This document shows, piece after piece, positions 57,901 to 64,000 of a stretch of 64,000 nt of DNA. Each line of letters opens with the position of its first letter. Position 1 is the first letter of the stretch. Below the pieces are notes generated by a model that had not been told where the DNA came from, searched no databases, and worked only from the letters and a program-made list of their open reading frames with translations. A program made the translations under genes and the position numbers. Origin of the DNA: Rhodobacteraceae bacterium LMO-JJ12 (GTDB lineage: Bacteria; Pseudomonadota; Alphaproteobacteria; Rhodobacterales; Rhodobacteraceae); the NCBI GenBank assembly GCA_021555075.1, contig JAKGBX010000001.1, positions 1,674,001 to 1,738,000 on the forward strand, written 5' to 3'.

Positions 57901-57929
57901 AGATGCGCGCCGGGATCTGGCGCGCATCT
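57901..57929 (+). terminator. Hairpin between the second livK and livH
   Basis: AGATGCGCGCC and GGCGCGCATCT form a perfect 11-base-pair stem with a 7-base loop, 14 bases after the livK stop and 28 before livH. Without a T run it is probably a stabilising or partially terminating element favouring receptor synthesis. Confidence 0.7.
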
Positions 57930-57957
57930 CTTCAACGATAGCGACGGAAAAACCGGC

Positions 57958-58845
57958 ATGTTCGAACTACTAGGAATCCCGCCGCAGGTTCTCATGGGGC
58001 AATTGTTGCTGGGGCTGATCAACGGATCGTTCTATGCTGTCCTGTCGCTGGGACTTGCAGTGATCTTCGGCCTTCTCAATATCATCAACTTCTCCCATGG
58101 CGCACTTTACATGATGGGCGCCTTTGCGTCCTGGATGTTGTTGAATTATATCGGTATCGGCTATTGGCCGGCGCTCATCCTCGCGCCGCTGATCGTGGGT
58201 GCTTTTGGTGTTGTGCTTGAGAGGCTTCTGCTCAACAAACTCTACCATCTGGATCACCTTTACGGGCTGCTGCTGACCTTTGGTCTGGCGCTTATCCTTC
58301 AGGGGGTGTTCCGCAATTATTATGGTATTTCCGGTATGCCCTATCAGATCCCGGAGTCGCTTTCGGGTGGCCAGAATCTGGGCTTCATGTTTCTGCCGAA
58401 CTACCGCGCATGGGTCATCGTGGCTTCGGTCGTGGTCTGTTTCGGCACTTGGTTCGTGATAGAAAAGACCCGGCTGGGCGCCTATCTGCGCGCCGGCACG
58501 GAAAACCCGGTGCTGGTGGGAGCATTCGGCATCAATGTGCCGCTGATGATCACGCTGACCTATGGGTTCGGTGTGGCGCTTGCGGGTTTTGCTGGCGTGC
58601 TCGCCGCGCCGATCTATTCGGTCAATCCGAACATGGGGGCGGATCTGATCATTGTGGTTTTCGCCGTTGTCGTAATCGGGGGCATGGGGTCAATCCTGGG
58701 CGCGATCATCACCGGGTTCGGCCTTGGCATCGTCGAGGGCCTGACACGGGTGTTCTATCCCGAAGGCTCCGCCGTCGTGATCTTTGTGATCATGGCAATC
58801 GTTTTGTTGATAAAGCCCGAAGGGCTGTTCGGGAGGGCCGCGTGA
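57958..58845 (+). CDS. livH: Branched-chain-type ABC transporter permease LivH, second cassette
   Basis: A 295-residue permease. LLGLINGSFYAVLSLGLAVIFGLLNIINFSHGALYMMGAF is the typical LivH start, and VVIGGMGSILGAIITGFGLGIVEGLTRVF the typical end. It pairs with LivM, whose start lies on the last base of its stop (TGATG). Confidence 0.94.
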   Translation: MFELLGIPPQVLMGQLLLGLINGSFYAVLSLGLAVIFGLLNIINFSHGALYMMGAFASWMLLNYIGIGYWPALILAPLIVGAFGVVLERLLLNKLYHLDHLYGLLLTFGLALILQGVFRNYYGISGMPYQIPESLSGGQNLGFMFLPNYRAWVIVASVVVCFGTWFVIEKTRLGAYLRAGTENPVLVGAFGINVPLMITLTYGFGVALAGFAGVLAAPIYSVNPNMGADLIIVVFAVVVIGGMGSILGAIITGFGLGIVEGLTRVFYPEGSAVVIFVIMAIVLLIKPEGLFGRAA

Positions 58846-59825
58846 TGGCGATGAGTGAAACACAAACCACATCGGCGGGCCCCTCCGAGCAGATCACAGG
58901 CATGGCGCCGTTGCACAAGGTAATATTCCTGGTGCTGTTCGCTTTCCTACTGGTGCTGCCTTTCATGGTTTATCCGGTCTTCGCGATGAAACTGATGTGC
59001 TTTGCGCTCTTTGCTGCGGCCTTCAACCTGTTGCTGGGGTTTGGTGGGCTGTTGTCCTTCGGACATGCCGCCTATTTTGGCGGGGCGAGTTATGTCGCCG
59101 CCCATGCCGCCAAGGTCTGGGGGCTGACGCCGGAGCTTTCGGTCCTTGTGGGGACGGCAGCAGCGGCTTTCCTGGGGTTGATTATCGGCAGCTTGGCGAT
59201 CAAGCGGCAGGGCATCTATTTCGCCATGGTCACGCTGGCCTTCGCGCAGATGGTGTATTTCATCGCATTGCAAGCCGAGTTCACTGGCGGCGAGGATGGT
59301 ATCCAGTCTGTACCGCGCGGCGACCTGTTCGGCCTGATTTCGCTGCATGACAACACGGCGCTGTATTTCTTCGTGTTGGCGATCACCTTTGGCGGGGTCT
59401 TGGCGCTCTATCGCATCACCCATTCGCCCTTTGGTCAGGTGATCAAGGCAATCCGCGACAACGAAACCCGGGCGGTATCGCTGGGTTATGATGTCAATCG
59501 CTACAAGCTGATGGTGTTTGTTCTGTCTGCCACCTTCGCCGGACTTGCCGGCGCAACCAAGAGCCAGGTGTTCCAACTCGCGTCGCTGACCGACGTGCAT
59601 TGGTCTATGTCGGGCGAGGTCGTGTTGATGACGCTGCTGGGGGGCATGGGCACGGTCTTTGGGCCTCTAGCGGGCGCTGCGGTGATCGTCACAATGCAGA
59701 ACTATCTGGCCAGTTTCGGGGCTTGGGTGACGATTATCCAGGGTGTGATCTTTGTGCTGGGCGTCATGCTGTTTCGCGAAGGGATTGTGGGGGTTCTGTC
59801 GCGCTGGTTGAAACGACCGCTCTGA
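58845..59825 (+). CDS. livM: Branched-chain-type ABC transporter permease LivM, second cassette
   Basis: A 326-residue permease. GFGGLLSFGHAAYFGGASYVAAHAAK, ALQAEFTGGEDGIQSVPRG and the cytoplasmic SPFGQVIKAIRDNETRAVSLGYD loop identify LivM. I take the ATG at 58845 as start; another in-frame ATG lies two codons later. It ends the second cassette. Confidence 0.94.
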   Translation: MAMSETQTTSAGPSEQITGMAPLHKVIFLVLFAFLLVLPFMVYPVFAMKLMCFALFAAAFNLLLGFGGLLSFGHAAYFGGASYVAAHAAKVWGLTPELSVLVGTAAAAFLGLIIGSLAIKRQGIYFAMVTLAFAQMVYFIALQAEFTGGEDGIQSVPRGDLFGLISLHDNTALYFFVLAITFGGVLALYRITHSPFGQVIKAIRDNETRAVSLGYDVNRYKLMVFVLSATFAGLAGATKSQVFQLASLTDVHWSMSGEVVLMTLLGGMGTVFGPLAGAAVIVTMQNYLASFGAWVTIIQGVIFVLGVMLFREGIVGVLSRWLKRPL

Positions 59826-59858
59826 TCCGACCACGTTCTGACGCATCAGCCCAGAATT

Positions 59859-59888
59859 AAGGGAGGTCCGCGGCGAGCGGTCCTCCTT
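59859..59888. terminator. Terminator between convergent livM and hisN-like genes
   Basis: AAGGGAGGTCCGC (59859-59871) pairs with GCGGTCCTCCTT (59877-59888) apart from one bulge and one mismatch, with a 5-base loop. TTATT follows on the plus strand and TTAATTCT on the minus strand. It can serve both genes. Confidence 0.6.
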
Positions 59889-59910
59889 ATTCGTACCGGG
59901 GGCCTTATTG

Positions 59911-60702
59911 CTATCGCGCGATAAGTGTCAGAATTTCGTGGTGCAGTTCGGGTGTCGCAGCGGCTACGACTTCGCCGGTTGAAGAAAGGCTGAGTGCCTT
60001 ACCCTGCCAATCGGTAATCACGCCTCCTGCGGCCTCAACTACCGGGACGAGTGCCATGAAATCATAGGGATGCAGTTCCATTTCGATCACCGCGTCCACA
60101 TGCCCTGAGGCGAGCAGCCCATAACTGTAGCAGTCCCCGCCGTACCGGCGCATCGCTGCCCGTGCCGAAATCGTCTCATAGAGCGCCAACCCGTCCTTGT
60201 CGAACGCATCCGGCGAGGTGGTATAGAGTCGCGCTTCACCCAGAGCCCTGCATTGGCTGGTGGCACAACTTGCACCTTCGAACATCGTCGATGCTCCGGC
60301 CCGCGCACTCCAGCGCTCTTTGGTGGAAGGGATTGATATCACCCCGACTACAGGGCGTGCATTTTCAAGACAGGCAATCAGAGTGCCGAATGTCGGCATT
60401 CCCGAAACGAAGCTCTTGGTGCCATCAATCGGGTCAATAACCCAGACGTATTGGCTGGATAGGTTTTCTGCGCCGTGCTCTTCGCCAAAAATTCCATGAT
60501 CGGGAAACCGCGCGCCGATGGCATCGCGCAGAATGGTTTCGATTTGCCGGTCGGCAATCGTCACCGGCGATGCATCGGCTTTGCGTTCAATATCAAGGGA
60601 ATGGCGAAAGTATTTCAGACTGGGCGAAATAGCCATATCCGCCAGTTCGTTAGCGAAGGTTTCCAACACCGTACTGTCAATAGCGGCGGTTCCGGTCTGC
60701 AT
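59911..60702 (-). CDS. hisN: Histidinol-phosphatase / inositol-monophosphatase family (HisN-like)
   Basis: A 263-residue phosphatase starting at ATG 60700-60702; a longer frame to 60822 adds unrelated sequence. Metal ligands are visible in IFGEEHG (Glu74 or Glu75), VIDPIDGTKSF (Asp90, Asp93) and HPYDFMALVPVVEAAGG (Asp). The text around FVSGMPTFGTLIACLENARPVVGVI is very close to HisN histidinol-phosphatases of alphaproteobacteria. It sits alone, divergent from a phosphonate-type ABC importer, so a role on another phosphoester is possible. Confidence 0.85.
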   Translation of the reverse strand: MQTGTAAIDSTVLETFANELADMAISPSLKYFRHSLDIERKADASPVTIADRQIETILRDAIGARFPDHGIFGEEHGAENLSSQYVWVIDPIDGTKSFVSGMPTFGTLIACLENARPVVGVISIPSTKERWSARAGASTMFEGASCATSQCRALGEARLYTTSPDAFDKDGLALYETISARAAMRRYGGDCYSYGLLASGHVDAVIEMELHPYDFMALVPVVEAAGGVITDWQGKALSLSSTGEVVAAATPELHHEILTLIAR

Positions 60703-60818
60703 GCAGGTATCCCCGATCGATGAAAAAAATGCCTTTGTACGGATTAGGCGCACAAGACTTTCAGAAATATGTAGACAAATTACATAAAAATGCAACTCTA
60801 CACAAATAACCACATGAA

Positions 60819-60841
60819 GCACGGCCTAACCGTGCCGTTTT
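60819..60841 (+). promoter_or_regulatory. Terminator-like hairpin in the leader of the ABC importer operon
   Basis: GCACGG / CCGTGC with a 5-base loop is followed by CGTTTT. It lies 52 bases before the receptor ATG, and no upstream gene reads into it from the left, so it would sit in the leader of the importer message or downstream of a small RNA. The stem is short. Confidence 0.45.
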
Positions 60842-60892
60842 GACGAAGTAGCTCGATCAAAATTGAGACCTGAGACAACTGAGGAGAAGACT

Positions 60893-61900
60893 ATGAAGAA
60901 CTGGACAAAACTCACTGCGGCATCGCTGATTGCAATGGCGTGCGCAATCCCGGCGCAGGCTGGTGAGATTACCGTCTACACTGCATTGGAAGAAGAAGAG
61001 ATTGCCGAATACATCGCCGCTGCAAACGCGGCAATGCCCGATCTCGAGATCAACGTGTTGCGTCAGTCAACCGGCAAGTTGGGCGCACGGCTGCTGGCCG
61101 AAGCGGGCAATCCGCAGGCTGATGTGATCTGGGGTTGGGCTGTCACCGCGATGATGGACCCGGCAATCCTTGAGATGCTGGAACCCTATGAGGTCAAAGG
61201 CGGAGAGGTTCTGGGCGATGCGTTCCATGATGCCGACAATCGCTGGTTCGCACCGATCGGCTATATGGGCGCGTTCTGTGTCAACACGGCACGACTCGAG
61301 CAAAAGGGCCTGCCGATGCCCAAAAGCTGGAAGGATCTGGAAAACCCTGGCTTTAAGGGCGAGGTGCTGATGCCAGACCCGAATTCCTCGGGCACCGGAT
61401 ATCTGCATGTCATTTCGCTGCTGCAATCCATGGGTGACGAGGCTGGCTGGGCGCAGCTTGAAGCGGTCGATCCGAACATGGCGCAGTATACCTCGTCAGG
61501 CTCCAAACCGTGCAAATCGGCGCGGACGGGCGAATACACTGTCGGTATCTCGCTCGCCTTCACGGCCCTGCAATCCATCGAGGAAGGCTTCCCCCTGGCG
61601 ATGGTGTTCCCCTCGGAGGGCGCTGGTTATGAACTTGAAGCCTCAGGTCTCATGCAAAGCTCGGACAACAAGGATGATGCCAAGCGGTTCCTTGACTGGA
61701 CAATGTCTGCCGAGGCGATCTCGCTTTATGGATCGTTCAAGGCGTTGATCACCGTGCCGGGTGTGGATGCAACCGAGGCGGCCGTCAAAGCGGGTCTTCC
61801 GGCCGATGTAAGTACCGTGCTGGCCGATATCGACTTCAACGATTCAGCGGCGCGCCAGAACGAGGTCAAAGCCACTTGGAAGGAAAAGTTCGGGCGCTAA
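60893..61900 (+). CDS. ABC transporter substrate-binding protein, 2-aminoethylphosphonate-type
   Basis: A 335-residue periplasmic receptor starting at ATG 60893 (GAGGAGAAG site), with a signal peptide ending near AQAGEI. EITVYTALEEEEIAEYIAAANA, RQSTGKLGARLLAEAGNPQADVIWGWAVTAM and MLEPYEVKG are close to the putative 2-aminoethylphosphonate receptor family (PhnS2 type), a branch of the iron- and phosphonate-binding group. Iron(III) cannot be excluded from sequence alone, but the Tyr pair of FbpA is not evident. A hairpin and the ATPase gene follow. Confidence 0.82.
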   Translation: MKNWTKLTAASLIAMACAIPAQAGEITVYTALEEEEIAEYIAAANAAMPDLEINVLRQSTGKLGARLLAEAGNPQADVIWGWAVTAMMDPAILEMLEPYEVKGGEVLGDAFHDADNRWFAPIGYMGAFCVNTARLEQKGLPMPKSWKDLENPGFKGEVLMPDPNSSGTGYLHVISLLQSMGDEAGWAQLEAVDPNMAQYTSSGSKPCKSARTGEYTVGISLAFTALQSIEEGFPLAMVFPSEGAGYELEASGLMQSSDNKDDAKRFLDWTMSAEAISLYGSFKALITVPGVDATEAAVKAGLPADVSTVLADIDFNDSAARQNEVKATWKEKFGR

Positions 61901-61945
61901 GCTACGTCTGGCTGAGAAAACGGCCGGGCAGATAGCCCGCCAAGT

Positions 61946-61971
61946 CCCATCCGCGCTTTGGCGCGGGTGGG
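61946..61971 (+). terminator. Hairpin between the receptor and ATPase genes
   Basis: CCCATCCGCGC pairs with GCGCGGGTGGG over 11 positions (one T-G pair) with a TTTG loop. It sits 45 bases after the receptor stop and 32 before the ATPase gene, as in the other transport operons of this window. It may limit expression of the ATPase and permease. Confidence 0.65.
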
Positions 61972-62003
61972 GCGTGTTCCACAATTGATAGCACTGGAAT
62001 TTC

Positions 62004-63020
62004 ATGTATCTCGAAGTTCGCGACGCCACCAAAACCTTTGGCACCTTTACCGCACTCGACCGGGTTTCCATGTCCGTCGAACAAGATCAATTCGTTTGCC
62101 TTCTGGGGCCAAGCGGTTGTGGCAAGACCACGCTTTTGCGGCTGATCGCCGGGCTGACCCAGCTTGATTCCGGGTCGATAACGCTGAAAGGCGCTGATCT
62201 GTCGTCGTTGCCGGCGCGCAAGCGCGGCTTTGGTATTGTCTTTCAGTCCTATTCATTGTTTCCCGATATGACCGTGGCGCAAAATGTTGGTTACGGGTTG
62301 AAGATCCGCGGCGAAAGCAGTGACCGCATTCGCGCCCGTGTTGGCGACCTTCTTGATCTGATCAAGTTGCCGCAACTGGCCGACAGCTATCCGGGCCAGC
62401 TTTCGGGGGGTCAGCAACAGCGCGTGGCGCTCGCGCGTGCGATTGCCGTCGATCCACAGGTTTTACTGCTGGATGAGCCGTTGTCGGCGCTGGACGCAAA
62501 GGTACGTGTCGAATTGCGAAGCGAAATCCACAATCTGCAAAAGGCGCTTGGTATCCCGACGCTGATGGTGACCCACGATCAGGAAGAGGCACTGGCGCTT
62601 GCCGATACGATCATTTGCATGAATCAGGGCAGGGTGGTCCAATCGGGCACGCCGGAAGACCTTTATTTGCGGCCCAAGACCCGGTTTGTCGCTGAATTCA
62701 TGGGCATCAGCAATCTCATCGCACCAGACAAGCTGCGAGATCTGATGCCTGAACTTCTTGAAAGCTGCCCGAAAGGTGCATATCGCGCCTGTATCCGCCC
62801 TGAACAAATCACTCTTGAGCCTGATCCGAATGGTACAGCACTCATCACTTCGGTTGAGTTTTTGGGCAATCTGCGCCGGATCAAGCTTGACAGCCCCGCT
62901 GGGGAGGTGACCGCCGAGGCGTCGGGCCGGGTCGGCCTGCGCACCGGCCAACAGGTGCGGCTGTCGATCCGGCCCGAGGATTGTTCCTGGATTGAAGACG
63001 ACGGCGAAGGTGCCGCATGA
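62004..63020 (+). CDS. ABC transporter ATPase, 2-aminoethylphosphonate-type (PotA-like)
   Basis: A 338-residue ATPase. Walker A GPSGCGKTTLL (residue about 37), Q-loop VFQSYSLFPDMTVAQNVGYGL, signature LSGGQQQRVALARAI, Walker B LLLDEPLSALDAKVR and the switch VTHDQEEAL are intact. The C-terminal TOBE-like domain (ACIRPEQITLEPDPNG, VRLSIRPEDCSWI) is typical of the polyamine, iron and phosphonate group. Its stop overlaps the permease start as ATGA. Confidence 0.92.
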   Translation: MYLEVRDATKTFGTFTALDRVSMSVEQDQFVCLLGPSGCGKTTLLRLIAGLTQLDSGSITLKGADLSSLPARKRGFGIVFQSYSLFPDMTVAQNVGYGLKIRGESSDRIRARVGDLLDLIKLPQLADSYPGQLSGGQQQRVALARAIAVDPQVLLLDEPLSALDAKVRVELRSEIHNLQKALGIPTLMVTHDQEEALALADTIICMNQGRVVQSGTPEDLYLRPKTRFVAEFMGISNLIAPDKLRDLMPELLESCPKGAYRACIRPEQITLEPDPNGTALITSVEFLGNLRRIKLDSPAGEVTAEASGRVGLRTGQQVRLSIRPEDCSWIEDDGEGAA

Positions 63021-64000
63021 TGAGCGACGCCAGCGCTCCTTCCGACACCGCCCATCGCCGCCGGATCGACGGCGATTCACTCTTCATTGCTGCCTGTATC
63101 GGGCTGCCATTTCTCGGCTTGTTGTTGTTTTTTGTCTACCCGATGGTAATCGTGTTTCTGCGCTCGATCACACAGAGCGACGGCTCCTTGGGATTGGGCA
63201 ACTACGTCGAAGTGCTGAAAACTTCCGGGTTTTGGCGCGCAACGCGACATTCTCTGCTGATGAGCGGGCTGACCACGGCAATCTCGGTGCTGGGTGGGTT
63301 TATCATCGCCATGGGCCTCTATCGCTGTCGATTTCCCGGTAAGTGGCTGATCCGCGCGGCCATCGTTCTGCCGTTGCTTGCACCATCGCTGGTGCAGGGG
63401 CTCGGGCTGATCTTCCTCTTGGGGCGCAATGGTCTGGTCAACCGGTTGTTCGGCATCGAAATGGACATCTACGGCTTTTGGGGGCTGCTGATAGCCAACA
63501 CGTTTTATGCCTTGCCGCAGGCGGTGATGATCATCGGCGCGGCGCTGGTTCTGCTTGACGCGCGGGTCTATGAGGCTGCCGAAGTTCTGGGCACACGCCC
63601 GCTGCGACAATTTCGCGACCTGACCCTGCCAGCCGCCAAGTTCGGAGTTCTTAGTGCCGGGTTCGTGGTCTTTACCATTACTATTACGGATTTTGGCAAT
63701 GCCGCCGTGATCGGTGGAGACTATTCGGTTCTGGCGACCGAGATTTACAGCCAGGTTGTCGGGCAGCGCAATTTCAACATGGGGGCCGTGGTCGGGATCA
63801 TGCTGCTGCTGCCGACGGTGCTGTCGTATTACATTGAGCGGCAGGCCTCGCGGCGCATGGGGGGGCAGAAAGCAACCAACGTTCAACCCTTCATACCGGT
63901 ATTTTCGCCACTGCGCGATATCCCGATTGCGGCAATCTGCTTTCTCATTTCTGCCGGGATAGCGGCGGTGATCGCCATCGTTGTCTATGCCAGTTTCGTC
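63017..64000 (+). CDS. ABC transporter permease, 2-aminoethylphosphonate-type, cut by window edge
   Basis: The 328 visible residues are open to the end of the window. An N-terminal cytoplasmic stretch precedes a first helix (LFIAACIGLPFLGLLLFFVYPMVIVFL). A BPD-type permease domain follows with the EAA-like loop DARVYEAAEVLGTRPLRQFRDLTLP. VVFTITITDFGNAAVIGGDYSVLATEIY is characteristic of the fused PhnU/FbpB-like permeases with about 12 helices, so another domain of similar size should lie to the right. The start ATG overlaps the ATPase stop. Confidence 0.88.
   Translation, partial: MMSDASAPSDTAHRRRIDGDSLFIAACIGLPFLGLLLFFVYPMVIVFLRSITQSDGSLGLGNYVEVLKTSGFWRATRHSLLMSGLTTAISVLGGFIIAMGLYRCRFPGKWLIRAAIVLPLLAPSLVQGLGLIFLLGRNGLVNRLFGIEMDIYGFWGLLIANTFYALPQAVMIIGAALVLLDARVYEAAEVLGTRPLRQFRDLTLPAAKFGVLSAGFVVFTITITDFGNAAVIGGDYSVLATEIYSQVVGQRNFNMGAVVGIMLLLPTVLSYYIERQASRRMGGQKATNVQPFIPVFSPLRDIPIAAICFLISAGIAAVIAIVVYASFV

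Overview
The window is chromosomal DNA from a GC-rich alphaproteobacterium, most likely a marine-type Rhodobacterales. This is inferred from the mix of families: two TRAP transporters, two branched-chain-type (Liv) ABC cassettes, an N-type ATP synthase operon, a fused-subunit 2-oxoacid oxidoreductase with a GltD-like partner, a phasin and a HisN-type phosphatase. I found no rRNA, tRNA, CRISPR array, intact insertion sequence or prophage. Both ends cut through genes.

Layout. 1-6357 (minus strand) is one tightly coupled catabolic operon: IclR regulator, E1 alpha and beta of a 2-oxoacid/acetoin-type dehydrogenase, a complete TRAP transporter, and a cut-off acetolactate-synthase-like enzyme. 7144-15283 is a cassette of secreted hydrolases in advanced decay: a V8-like serine protease without its N-terminus, a subtilase with two in-frame stops, one frameshift and a lost catalytic Asp, an intact small protein resembling a subtilase propeptide, a Tat-type amidohydrolase with two stops and two frameshifts, an astacin-like metalloprotease cut off before its PPC domain, and a subtilase-like/V8-like fusion with two stops and a frameshift. 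15836-20561 encodes a GltD-like flavoprotein plus KorA and KorB. 20826-25176 holds tex, a small ORF with acetate kinase, and a phasin.

25546-34038 is an N-ATPase operon in the order atpDCQRBEFAG, preceded by a short-chain dehydrogenase and followed by a CBS-domain protein, with a Crp/Fnr regulator overlapping tail to tail. 34254-40272 (minus strand) is a MarR-MFS-adaptor-RND multidrug efflux operon. 40763-45345 is an SbcD/SbcC-like (YhaO/YhaN-like) nuclease-ATPase pair. 45699-48801 (minus strand) is a second TRAP transporter. 49387-53861 is a Liv ABC cassette (KHMGF). 54462-55118 is an acyl-CoA synthetase with its middle deleted, followed by a second Liv cassette in a different order (GFKHM, 55177-59825). 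59911-60702 (minus strand) is HisN-like, and 60893 to the end is an ABC importer resembling 2-aminoethylphosphonate systems, cut by the window edge.

The right half is dominated by uptake of small organic acids and related compounds. Most operons use ATGA or TGATG stop-start overlaps. Hairpins recur directly after substrate-binding-protein genes and would allow the binding protein to be made in excess of the membrane parts. The most unusual part is the decayed hydrolase cassette, whose ribosome binding sites, gene spacing and coupled starts survive although most of its frames are broken.
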